A DNA stretch of 64,000 nt from the NCBI GenBank assembly GCA_016124585.1, contig WGNL01000019.1, positions 270,403 to 334,402 of the forward strand. The letters are read 5' to 3'. The translations under genes and the position numbers were made by a program. This DNA is from Bacteroidota bacterium. Its GTDB lineage: Bacteria; Bacteroidota; Bacteroidia; Chitinophagales; Saprospiraceae. Under the pieces are notes generated by a model, which was not told where the DNA came from, made no database searches, and saw only the letters and a list, made by a program, of their open reading frames with translations. Shown here piece after piece: positions 19,495 through 27,913 of this stretch (position 1 is its first letter; each line of letters opens with the position of its first letter).

Positions 19495-20949
19495 TCACCC
19501 CAACTTCTTTGTCACCAGTGCATTCGTCGCTTTCGGCTCAGCTTTTCCCTGCGATTTTTTCATCACCTCGCCCATGAAAAATCCGATGAGGCCCTTCTTG
19601 CCCTTGCGGTACTCCGCCACCTTGTCGGGGTTGGCGGCCAGTACCTCGTCCACGATTTTTTCGAGGAAATTCGAGTCTGAGCTTTGTAGTAGGTTCAGCT
19701 GTTGTGCCAGCTCCAACGGTGGCCTTTCAGGCGACTCCACTAGTGCTGGGAAGAGCCGCTGATTGGCGATGGATGCACTCACTTTTCCTTCCTCGATGAG
19801 TTGCAAATACGCCGAAAGTTGCGCTGCCGACACGGGGAAGGCGTCAATTTCAGTACCCGTTTCCGCCAACCAAGGACTTATTTTATTGATGAAAAGATTG
19901 GCGACAGACTTGCCGGACACGTTTTGCGAAGCGCAAACTTTTATTGTTTTTTCAAAAAACACAGCCATCTCCCGCTCCTGCGTCAGCAGCTTGGCGTCGT
20001 ATTCCGGTAGGCCGAATTCGTTTACGAAGCGCTCAAAATACGCCTTCGGCAAGGTCGGCAATTGCGCCAGCACCTCATCCACCCAAGGCTGCGTGATCAC
20101 CACGGGCGGCAGGTCGGGGTCGGGGAAGTAGCGGTAGTCGTGGGCGCTTTCCTTGTCCCGCATGGGGGAGGTTTCGCCCGTCGTGGGGTTGAAGCTGAGC
20201 GAGGCCCGCTGCACCTGCCCGCCGCTTTCCAGCAGGTCAATCTGTCGTTTCACCTCAAACTCGATGGCCTGCCTTGCGAAGCGCATCGAGTTCATGTTCT
20301 TGATTTCGCAGCGCTCACCGAAGCCCGTGTCGCCCTTCTTCCGCACACTCACATTCACGTCGCAGCGCATGGAGCCTTCCTGCATATTGCCGTCGGAGAT
20401 GCCGAGGTAGCGGGCCAATTGGCGCATGGCGGTCATGAAGGCGTCCACCTCCTCGCCGCTGCGCAGGTCGGGTTCTGTCACGATTTCGAGCAGTGGCACA
20501 CCCGCCCGGTTCAGGTCAATCATACTGTGGCGGGGGCTGAGGTCGTGGATGCTCTTCCCGGCGTCCTCCTCCATGTGGATGTGGTGCAGGCGCACGGTGC
20601 GTCGGTAGCCATCCATCTCCAGTTCCAGCGAGCCACCGACGCAGACCGGCAGTCGGTCCTGCGTGATTTGGTAGCCCTTCGGCAAATCGGTGTAGAAATA
20701 GTTCTTGCGGTCAAAGCAGTTGCGCAGGTTGATGCGGCTGCTCAGCGCCAGGCCGAGCCGCACAGCATACTCCATCTGCCGCTTGTTCAGGCGGGGCAGC
20801 GTACCGGGATGCCCCAGCGAGATGGCGCTGACGTGCGTGTTCGGCTCACCGCCAAAACTGGCATCGTCGCCGCAGAAGGCTTTGCTCTGCGTGGCCAGTT
20901 GCAGGTGGATTTCGAGGCCGATGACGGGTTCGTATGTGGCGTAATTCAT
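19495..20949 (-). CDS. gatB: Aspartyl/glutamyl-tRNA amidotransferase subunit B
   Basis: A 484-residue GatB. It works in the GatCAB complex, which phosphorylates and amidates Glu-tRNA(Gln) or Asp-tRNA(Asn). Family marks are YEPVIGLEIHLQL at the N terminus, AFCGDD, HPGTLPRLNK, YFYTDLPKGYQI, HMEEDAGKS, EIVTEPDLRS and MRCDVNVS. The C-terminal GatB/YqeY tRNA-binding tail ends KKSQGKAEP. The ATG at 20949 is chosen because the family starts there and a TACCTTTG element lies 25 bases upstream. gatA and gatC are not in the window. Confidence 0.96.
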   Translation of the reverse strand: MNYATYEPVIGLEIHLQLATQSKAFCGDDASFGGEPNTHVSAISLGHPGTLPRLNKRQMEYAVRLGLALSSRINLRNCFDRKNYFYTDLPKGYQITQDRLPVCVGGSLELEMDGYRRTVRLHHIHMEEDAGKSIHDLSPRHSMIDLNRAGVPLLEIVTEPDLRSGEEVDAFMTAMRQLARYLGISDGNMQEGSMRCDVNVSVRKKGDTGFGERCEIKNMNSMRFARQAIEFEVKRQIDLLESGGQVQRASLSFNPTTGETSPMRDKESAHDYRYFPDPDLPPVVITQPWVDEVLAQLPTLPKAYFERFVNEFGLPEYDAKLLTQEREMAVFFEKTIKVCASQNVSGKSVANLFINKISPWLAETGTEIDAFPVSAAQLSAYLQLIEEGKVSASIANQRLFPALVESPERPPLELAQQLNLLQSSDSNFLEKIVDEVLAANPDKVAEYRKGKKGLIGFFMGEVMKKSQGKAEPKATNALVTKKLG

Positions 20950-20973
20950 AATTGCGTTGGTGAAATGGTCTGG

Positions 20974-20981
20974 CAAAGGTA
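20974..20981 (-). promoter_or_regulatory. Putative -7 promoter element of gatB
   Basis: TACCTTTG on the minus strand, 24 bases before the gatB ATG. Identical octamer and spacing as before the ABC exporter and the SRPBCC gene. Confidence 0.5.
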
Positions 20982-21573
20982 GGGTTTACGAAAAATACCA
21001 TAATTCCTTAACGAAGCACTAGATAGTTGGTTGCCGACCCGAATGGTAATAAGCCCTATTTAAAATCAGCGTGTATTGTGAGCAGACTAACAGGTTATTT
21101 GGTGTTAAAACCGAATTTCAAGAGCGATATGACACTAGGCAGGGCAGCTACTTCCTAATTCACGGTATTCACAAGAACACGATTTTTTGAATATCAAATT
21201 TCCTTAAAATTTCTCAAAGCGTACTTTTTTCAAAATTTTGAATTGCCTAGAATTTGTAGCACGCAATATTTCAACCTCCCCCTATGGACTATTTTAAAAC
21301 ATTTACATACCTTTGACATTCGAAATATTAAAACTTCTTATTAGCTTTCCATTTTTGGCATTCCTTGGAAAGCGCTTTTCCCTCAATCCGATTAAAATTT
21401 GGGTATTCCAGATGTGGCAAACAGGAGATTTGCAAAATTTGGATTTTTGCAAGTCTTGCCGCCAGCCAATGTTATTGGCACCCCATAATGAAGAGATGAT
21501 GGTAAAATATACTATTTATTTATCGTCGTAAGTATTTTTAAATCTACTTCTAACAAATTTTAATCTTTTGAAA
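20982..21573. other. Intergenic region before the exosortase locus
   Basis: About 590 AT-rich bases between the divergent gatB and IPTL-CTERM genes. It holds the gatB promoter at its left end and another TACCTTTG at 21308-21315 on the plus strand, which could start a long leader (about 250 bases) for the sorting locus. A 72-codon open frame at 21313 begins with TTG inside that octamer and resembles nothing, so I do not call it. Confidence 0.45.
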
Positions 21574-22577
21574 ATGAAAAAAAGTTAATACCTTCAATCT
21601 TGACCATTTTTTTGGCCATGTTGACAATCCAAGCTGGCTATGCACAGTGCTATCAATTGGGCACTGTTGGACAGATGACACCAGTACTGAAGACAATTTT
21701 GGCGGGTGTTTGTACCAATCCTGCTCAGCCTAGCAGTGTTTGTGATTGCCCTCCTGGTTATGTGGCTGTGGGCTATGAGGGTGAGGAGGGTAACGCTTGG
21801 GGCGGCATGGTGCTAAGCCAGTTCAAACTACGCTGCAAGCAATTGAATTCAAATGGCACATTAGGAGCCACTGTAGTAGTTACCTGCTCCAATGGAACTG
21901 CGACTGGAGCAACCGTGGATGGCCCAATTGACGCAGCTGCCGGTCAAGCATTGGTTGGAGCTCAGATTCGGATAGGTTGCGCCACAGATGCTGTTTACGG
22001 TTATTCTAAACCTATAACAGATATCATAGCAGGAGGTGCGAACACCACCAACACTGCCATGGTCAATATCGGAGGAACAGGTGGTAGTGCCCAACCTCCT
22101 ATGTATGCCCCCAATGGCAATGTAATCGTGGGCATGCAAACATATATTGATGCAGGCACTGGGGTTACCAACGTCCCTAACGGTACGGTTGGGGTAGCTT
22201 GGAGATATGCACCTATTGTGGCTTGTGCTTCTGCGGTTCCGACCATGTCAGAGTGGGGTTTGATTTTGTTCGCTTTGATCATCTTCACTTTTACCGTGGT
22301 ATTTGCGACGCAACAACAACGTGCACGGTCGCTGGCCTTGGCCGGTGAAGGCGCTGTGTCAAATACCCGCCGCCAACGGATTCCTTTCAACAAAGCAGTT
22401 TACCTAAAGGTACTACCGCTGGTTTACTTGGGCTTTGTTTCCTTCTTCGCCATTGCAACCGCCTTTTTTGGCTATGAGATTACTTCCGCTGATATTCCCG
22501 GAAGTTTGCTTTCAGGTGCAGTGATTGCGTATCTCGTACATTTCGTAATTTCTTCTAATAATACGGATAACCACTAA
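21574..22577 (+). CDS. IPTL-CTERM-type sorting substrate, signal peptide split by a 7-A run
   Basis: A secreted protein carrying VPTMSEWG directly before a hydrophobic helix. This is the IPTLxxWG-CTERM signal recognised by exosortase H-type enzymes, which are encoded just downstream. The exported part (about 190 residues) is Gly/Thr-rich with paired cysteines and has no domain I recognise. Unusually, about 105 residues follow the sorting helix, with basic residues (QQQRARS, RRQR) and two more membrane segments, whereas sorting signals normally sit at the very end. The ATG at 21574 opens a frame that stops after four codons; one base more in the run of seven A, or a -1 slip there, joins it to the long frame and makes a typical signal peptide. 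The long frame alone begins only at a TTG (21600). Confidence 0.7.
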
Positions 22578-22592
22578 TTTCTTCGAAGATTT

Positions 22593-22624
22593 GAAGCGCA
22601 GCAATTATAGTATTGCTGCGCTTC
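22593..22624 (+). terminator. Probable terminator after the sorting substrate
   Basis: A 13-bp perfect inverted repeat (GAAGCGCAGCAAT / ATTGCTGCGCTTC) with a 6-base loop, followed by AATTTT. It separates the substrate gene from the exosortase gene, so the two are probably transcribed at different levels. Confidence 0.75.
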
Positions 22625-22749
22625 AATTTTCTTGACCACCAAACCACTGTTTTTAATAATCGAGTTTTTAAACTTACTGCGAATAAATACCTCCCCTCCT
22701 ACTTTCCACTGCCAAGCCATAAATTGGACATGCAAAGAAATTTCATGTA

Positions 22750-23328
22750 ATGAAAAAGAAATCCAAGCACCCATCAAAGAATATTGCAGCTAATCCGATT
22801 CAAGTATCACCATCTTCCCTGAAACAAAAACTGTCCTTCCTGAAATTTCTTGCTGCCTTCGTTATCAGCATGGGTTTGTTCTATTTTTTCTATTATTCTG
22901 ATTTTTATACGAATACCATCGAAGTGTCATTCATGAATGCACAAGCTAGTCTGGGTAATTTTCTATTGCACCTGATAAGACAGGACACGGTCGTAAATGG
23001 CTATACCATTAGTGGCAATGGTTTTTCAATTGATATTAAAAAAGGCTGCGACGGTTTGGAGGCAATGGCCATCTTGGCAAGTGGCATCATCATATTCCCG
23101 ACCAGCGTGAGATTGAAAGTTCCGGGTTTAGTCTTCGGAATAATCGCTTTGTTCCTCCTGAACTTGCTCCGAATTGCGGGGCTTTACATGATTGGGAAAA
23201 ACTGCTCCAATGATTTTTTTGAAATAATGCATTTCCAAGGAGGTTTCATCATATTTACAGCCATTGGTGTTTTGTTTTTATTATCGTGGATGAATTGGAC
23301 AACCACGAAAAGCTTGAAAGCGGCTTGA
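22750..23328 (+). CDS. Exosortase/archaeosortase family membrane transpeptidase (XrtH-like)
   Basis: A 192-residue integral membrane protein with about five hydrophobic segments. The family triad is in order: C100 in KKGCDGLEAM, R141 in LNLLRIAGLY and H161 in EIMHFQGGF. Exosortases cut C-terminal PEP-CTERM-like signals and transfer the protein to a surface anchor. The neighbour upstream carries the matching IPTL-CTERM signal, so a subfamily H assignment is inferred from both context and size; short forms of about 180-200 residues are known. The next gene overlaps by one base (TGATG), so they are coupled. Confidence 0.85.
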   Translation: MKKKSKHPSKNIAANPIQVSPSSLKQKLSFLKFLAAFVISMGLFYFFYYSDFYTNTIEVSFMNAQASLGNFLLHLIRQDTVVNGYTISGNGFSIDIKKGCDGLEAMAILASGIIIFPTSVRLKVPGLVFGIIALFLLNLLRIAGLYMIGKNCSNDFFEIMHFQGGFIIFTAIGVLFLLSWMNWTTTKSLKAA

Positions 23329-24008
23329 TGGCCAAGCCCAAGGCGCCACCAACTGAAATTCATTGGCTTATGAAACCTATCCTCAGATTTGCTACCCGAT
23401 ATTTGCTGTTATTTTTAGTGTTGTTCATCTCTCTAAATGGCATTAGTCTGATACCCAAGGTCGGCGCCATTTGCAACCAAATCTACCTGAAACCCACGGA
23501 ATCCATTTTAAAAACCATGCTCCCCAAAGCATATCTGCAGCTGAAACCCTCCCCTGAATCGCCCGATGTAATCCGCATCGAATATGCCTCCAAAAAACAG
23601 GTGGATGAACAAGTTAATGCAGCAAGGACTGCCAAACAAGCGACCACGCCCATTAATGGCATGGAACTAACCATTAAATTCTATAATACCTTCTTGGTTC
23701 TCTATATTTTCTTAATAACACTGACGCTTATATCTCCGGTCTCTTGGAAAGATAAAGCATATAATCTCATTATTGGCTCCGTATTATTCTATTTATATAA
23801 AACCCTTAAATTATACCTGCTTTGTTTGGTCACATTTGCGCACCCAAATATAGGTATATACCATTTATCGGATTTCTGGTACAAGGCATTTCAAGCGATA
23901 CTTTCCTTTCTTGCCGTGGGGACAGACATGGTCGTCGTCCTCGTGCTTTGGGCAATGTTGACATTTCGAAATAAGAAATGGGGTGAGTTACTGAAGCCCA
24001 AAGGATGA
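23328..24008 (+). CDS. Exosortase-associated membrane protein
   Basis: A 226-residue membrane protein. The start ATG overlaps the exosortase TGA (TGATG), preferred to an upstream ATG at 23286 inside the exosortase gene. Layout: membrane helix near residues 20-40, a periplasmic loop of about 80 residues, then three or four helices. I do not recognise a named family. Tight coupling to the exosortase points to a role in the same sorting or anchoring step. Confidence 0.7.
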   Translation: MAKPKAPPTEIHWLMKPILRFATRYLLLFLVLFISLNGISLIPKVGAICNQIYLKPTESILKTMLPKAYLQLKPSPESPDVIRIEYASKKQVDEQVNAARTAKQATTPINGMELTIKFYNTFLVLYIFLITLTLISPVSWKDKAYNLIIGSVLFYLYKTLKLYLLCLVTFAHPNIGIYHLSDFWYKAFQAILSFLAVGTDMVVVLVLWAMLTFRNKKWGELLKPKG

Positions 24009-24154
24009 ATTGTTGGAGCTGTATTTAAGGGCGATGGAGGGTTTGCGTGTAGTGTAAATCATGATTACGGTGGTGAGTGGTTTGGCAAAGGTAGGGGGTA
24101 ATTGGGACGGGTGCAACCACATGGGTGAGATTTGTAAAATTTATGTAGACAAAT

Positions 24155-24185
24155 TTGTAGATATACAATTTTGTATTTAAATTTG
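24155..24185 (+). promoter_or_regulatory. Strong Bacteroidota-type promoter of the ATPase pair
   Basis: TTG (24155-24157, within TTTG), 20 bases, then TAAATTTG (24178-24185). This matches the -33/-7 consensus TTG-N19-21-TAnnTTTG very well. The ATG of the ATPase gene lies 20 bases downstream. Confidence 0.7.
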
Positions 24186-24204
24186 CAGCCAAAATCAAAA
24201 CACC

Positions 24205-25368
24205 ATGATAAAAAACAAATACGGCCCACCTGTTGAAGGAGAAGACTTTTTCGGAAGAGAGAGGGAGACAGAATATGCCTGGCAACGCCTTTTGGACGGA
24301 AACAATGTCATGTTCCCGGCACCCCGGAGGGTAGGGAAATCATCTTTTGCCAAAAAGCTGCTCGCTGTCGCAAAGAAGGAAGGCTGGGACACGCTGGAAA
24401 TCAACCTTGAAAAAGTACACACTGAGGAAGCGTTTCTGGAACTTTTTCTCGAAAAACTCAAGGGCATGAGTTGGTGGGAACGGGCAAAGGAAAAAGCGTC
24501 AAACCTTTTGGACGAGGTAAAAAGTCTAAAGCCCAAGTTCAAATACGAGGGTGTCGAAGTTGAACTGGAATGGCAGCAAAACCGGGCTGATATTTACAAA
24601 GCCATCAGCGACCTGCTTGACCACGACAAGCCCACGCTTATTTTTTTCGATGAATTGACCGTGCTGCTGAACAGCATCGTGACGACGAACAGCCGGAAAA
24701 ACGAAGCTGAAAACTTCCTGCACTGGCTCCGTGGCATACGACAGACAAGTGGCACCAAGATTCGCTGGATTTTTTGTAGTTCCATTGGCATTAGCAATTT
24801 CACTTTTTCCCACCAAATCACAGATGCCATCAACGACGTACCAGAATATAAACTGCTGGCATTCGACCCCGATACAAGTCTTCGCTTGATAAAAGCCCTG
24901 GAAGAAAGCACCAGTATTGAACTGACCGACGAAATCCGGCAGGCCATGCTAGACAAGATTGGTTACCTCTTACCGTTTTTCATACAAATCCTCTTTGAAA
25001 GAATCAATTCGTCAATCAAGGTGGAACAGGCCAAAGTGGACGAAAACTTGGTGGCCAATGCCTACCAAGACCTCCTTGACGACGCCCACCTGAACACTTG
25101 GATTGAGCGTCTTCAAAAGCAGTATGGCGATAAAATTGACGATGCCTTTGCCCTACTCCGACACGTTTGCCAAGAAAAGAAAGGCACTAAGCGAGACAAT
25201 CTGCTCAACTTAATGCAGAAGCGACATGACGCTGACAAAGCCGAACAACACTTGAGCGCCCTCCTGCACATGCTCCGCAACGACGGCTACCTCATCGAAG
25301 AAGGTGGCCTGCATTTCTTCCGTTCACCACTCATCCGTGATTTCTGGTACAAACGCCACGTATTATGA
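24205..25368 (+). CDS. P-loop ATPase (archaeal-ATPase/STAND-like), first of a coupled pair
   Basis: A 387-residue ATPase. It opens with a FFGRERE motif typical of AAA/STAND proteins, Walker A is APRRVGKSSF (39-48), and Walker B is TLIFFDELTVLL near 146-157. The C-terminal half is a helical and winged-helix-like region (ending FFRSPLIRDFWYKRHVL, as in many archaeal-type ATPases). There is no signal peptide or membrane segment. Its stop overlaps the start of the next ATPase gene (ATGA), so translation is coupled. Such paired ATPases are common in prophage-defence and regulatory modules, but no effector domain is visible here. Confidence 0.8.
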   Translation: MIKNKYGPPVEGEDFFGRERETEYAWQRLLDGNNVMFPAPRRVGKSSFAKKLLAVAKKEGWDTLEINLEKVHTEEAFLELFLEKLKGMSWWERAKEKASNLLDEVKSLKPKFKYEGVEVELEWQQNRADIYKAISDLLDHDKPTLIFFDELTVLLNSIVTTNSRKNEAENFLHWLRGIRQTSGTKIRWIFCSSIGISNFTFSHQITDAINDVPEYKLLAFDPDTSLRLIKALEESTSIELTDEIRQAMLDKIGYLLPFFIQILFERINSSIKVEQAKVDENLVANAYQDLLDDAHLNTWIERLQKQYGDKIDDAFALLRHVCQEKKGTKRDNLLNLMQKRHDADKAEQHLSALLHMLRNDGYLIEEGGLHFFRSPLIRDFWYKRHVL

Positions 25369-27866
25369 ACCTACCCACTTCCAATCCACGACCCATCATT
25401 CCTTTATCGTTCAATATCGGTTTCAGCAAGGACGAGGACATCGAGCGCATTTTCGTGACCCGATTGGGCATCTTCCAATACCTGTTTGAACAGATTGTTG
25501 CGGAGCAACCCAATAGCATCCCGCAGCATCACCTCGTCATTGGGGAGCGGGGCATGGGCAAGTCCACACTGCTGCAGCGCATTGCTGTAGAGCTTCGCAA
25601 ACCGGAATACAGCGACGCCTTCCTGCCGCTCACATTTCCCGAAGAGCAGTACAATGTAGACCGGCTCTCCAAGTTTTGGCTCAACTGCCTAGATGCCCTC
25701 GGCGACGCTCTAGATCGCCGGGAGGACAAAAATGGGCTGGATGAACTGGACGCCAATATCAACCAATGGGAAAAACATGGTCGGAACATCACGGCCTTGG
25801 AAATGTACGGCCATTTTGAGGTGTGGAGCAAGCGGTTCAACCAGCGGATAGTGTTGCTGGTGGACAACCTGAACCTAATTTTTGGTAAAATCAGCAAGGA
25901 GGAACAGCACCAGTTGCGCTCCATCCTCATGCAGAACGGTGCGCCAATACTGGTCGGGGCCAGCGCCCATTCCATTGAGGAGGTGGTGGACTATGGCGCC
26001 CCGTTTTACGATGCCTTCAAAGTACATACGTTGAAAAAACTCAGCTTTGAAGAAGTATTGGACACCCTAAAAAACCTCGCCAACATTACTGGCAACCCTT
26101 CGCTCATAAATAAAATATACGCCAACCGAGGGCGGCTAAGGGCCTTGTACACGCTCACAGGCGGCACGCCCCGTACCCTGACCATGCTCTTCCCGCTCAT
26201 TCAAAATGACTTCTCCATCAATATCCAAACTGACTTGGAAGCGATGGTGGATACCGCCACTGCGCTCTACAAGGCCCGCTTCGAGGAGCTATCGGAGCAG
26301 ATGCAGGTCATCGTGGATGCCATAGCCCTGCACTGGGATCCCGTTCATCTGGAAACCCTTCGGGAAATCACCCACTACGAAAACTCGACCCTTTCTCCCC
26401 AAATCAAACGCCTCTACGACACGGGCTGGCTCAACCGCCTCGATGCTTACAAGGCCAAGGGCAGCTCCTACGAAATCAGCGAGCGATTCTTCAATATCTG
26501 GTACCTGATGCGCCGCAGTAGCCGCCGCCGGAAGCGGGAACTCGTCTGCCTCACCCGTTTTCTGAATATGCTCTATGCCGAGGAACTGCCACAGATGGCC
26601 CGCAAAATGCTGAAAGGTAGCATGGAACACGCTGACCATGCAGCGCTGCATTTGGCGATGGCGGATGCGGTGAAGTCGAAGAAACTTTCAAAGGATTTAA
26701 AAGAAAGGGCTTATGGGTATTTGATGGATAGGGCGGTGGAGGATGATAGCGTTTTGAGGGATTTTGAGATACCGGAAAAAGTAGTGAATAGAAAAGTGGA
26801 TGAACTGACAAGCCTTGCTATAAATGCACATGATGAAATGGATTATGAAAAAGGAATACTTTTTTTGAATCAAGCACTCAAATTAAACGCTGGTGATAAG
26901 TATGTTTGGTATTTAAGGGGCATTATGAATACAGGAATTGGCGATTATTATTTAGCAGAAAAAGATTACCGAAAATCCATTGACCTTGACAGCAAATATA
27001 GCTCACCATGGAATGGTCTTGGCAATCTTTTAAGAGATAAAATGAATCGTTTTGATGATGCTCAACAAGCATATTCTAAAGCCATCGAATTGAAACCAAG
27101 TGATGCTCTGCATTGGTATAATTTAGGAAAGCTCTTGCATTTTGATTTGCATCGCTATAATGAAGCTGAGGCTGCTTACCAAAAGGCAATAAAATCCGAT
27201 TTAGATGATCCATTTATTTGGGTATTATTTGGTGATTTGAATGCTTTAAAATTGAAACAGTATGATAAGGCGGAAATGGCTTACAAAAAAGCAATCGAAC
27301 TTAATATTGAGACACCATACACTTGGAATGCTCTTGGTAACTTGTGCCAAGATGGTCTAAAAAATTATCAAAATGCTGAAAACGCATATAAAAACTGTTT
27401 AAAAATATTAGAAGATAAAACAATTCCTATCCACAACCTCGTCTTCCTCTACCGTGACAAAATGTCCCTCATGGCCGAGGCCAAAGCCCTTTTTGAAACC
27501 CTAAAACCCGAAGAAGGCATAGCAGATAGCTACTATTTAAACGCCGCCCTCTTCGCCTACTACGACAAAAACCTCGGCATCGCCGCAGAAGCAATCAAGA
27601 AGGCATTGGAAGGAATAGACGGCGAACTGCCAGACCAAACCGAAGACGACTGGTGGCGCTTCGCCGCTGTGGCGCATAACTTGGGCGTCGGGCAGGAGGT
27701 GCTGCGGGTGTTCGAGGAGACAGGGCATCATGAGCAGTTGCGGCCCTTCTATGTAGCCATTCGGGCGCTCATGGAGCCAGATGCACAGTATTACCTGAAC
27801 AGCGTAGCCTTGGAAGTGCGGGAAGCAGCAGCCATTGTGATGGAAAATATTAAACGATATTTGTGA
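25365..27866 (+). CDS. ORC/STAND-like ATPase with winged helix and TPR tail
   Basis: An 833-residue protein. The N-terminal P-loop has Walker A GERGMGKSTL and Walker B IVLLVDNLNLIF, then sensor-like GASAHS and GGTPRTLTML (Cdc6/ORC-like lid). A winged-helix segment (about 310-390) ends in FFNIWYLMRRSSRRRKREL. From about residue 480 to 690 there are five or six TPR repeats (YxAEKDYRKSIDLD, FDDAQQAYSKAIELKP, YNEAEAAYQKAIKSD, YDKAEMAYKKAIELN). The repeat segment (about 26,690-27,420) is visibly more AT-rich than both flanks. It is translated by ATGA overlap from the upstream ATPase. I infer a TPR sensor coupled to an NTPase switch; no nuclease or other effector domain is seen. Confidence 0.8.
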   Translation: MNLPTSNPRPIIPLSFNIGFSKDEDIERIFVTRLGIFQYLFEQIVAEQPNSIPQHHLVIGERGMGKSTLLQRIAVELRKPEYSDAFLPLTFPEEQYNVDRLSKFWLNCLDALGDALDRREDKNGLDELDANINQWEKHGRNITALEMYGHFEVWSKRFNQRIVLLVDNLNLIFGKISKEEQHQLRSILMQNGAPILVGASAHSIEEVVDYGAPFYDAFKVHTLKKLSFEEVLDTLKNLANITGNPSLINKIYANRGRLRALYTLTGGTPRTLTMLFPLIQNDFSINIQTDLEAMVDTATALYKARFEELSEQMQVIVDAIALHWDPVHLETLREITHYENSTLSPQIKRLYDTGWLNRLDAYKAKGSSYEISERFFNIWYLMRRSSRRRKRELVCLTRFLNMLYAEELPQMARKMLKGSMEHADHAALHLAMADAVKSKKLSKDLKERAYGYLMDRAVEDDSVLRDFEIPEKVVNRKVDELTSLAINAHDEMDYEKGILFLNQALKLNAGDKYVWYLRGIMNTGIGDYYLAEKDYRKSIDLDSKYSSPWNGLGNLLRDKMNRFDDAQQAYSKAIELKPSDALHWYNLGKLLHFDLHRYNEAEAAYQKAIKSDLDDPFIWVLFGDLNALKLKQYDKAEMAYKKAIELNIETPYTWNALGNLCQDGLKNYQNAENAYKNCLKILEDKTIPIHNLVFLYRDKMSLMAEAKALFETLKPEEGIADSYYLNAALFAYYDKNLGIAAEAIKKALEGIDGELPDQTEDDWWRFAAVAHNLGVGQEVLRVFEETGHHEQLRPFYVAIRALMEPDAQYYLNSVALEVREAAAIVMENIKRYL

Positions 27867-27913
27867 GCAAAGTTTTGAACTTGAAATTATTGTTCAACTA
27901 AATTTCATTCCAC

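Noticed and set aside
21313..21531. A 72-codon open frame before the exosortase locus.
   Set aside because: It starts with a TTG that belongs to a promoter-like octamer, lacks any domain, and is followed by more non-coding sequence.
23286..23327. An upstream ATG for the exosortase partner.
   Set aside because: It lies inside the exosortase gene; the ATG overlapping the exosortase stop is the typical coupled start.
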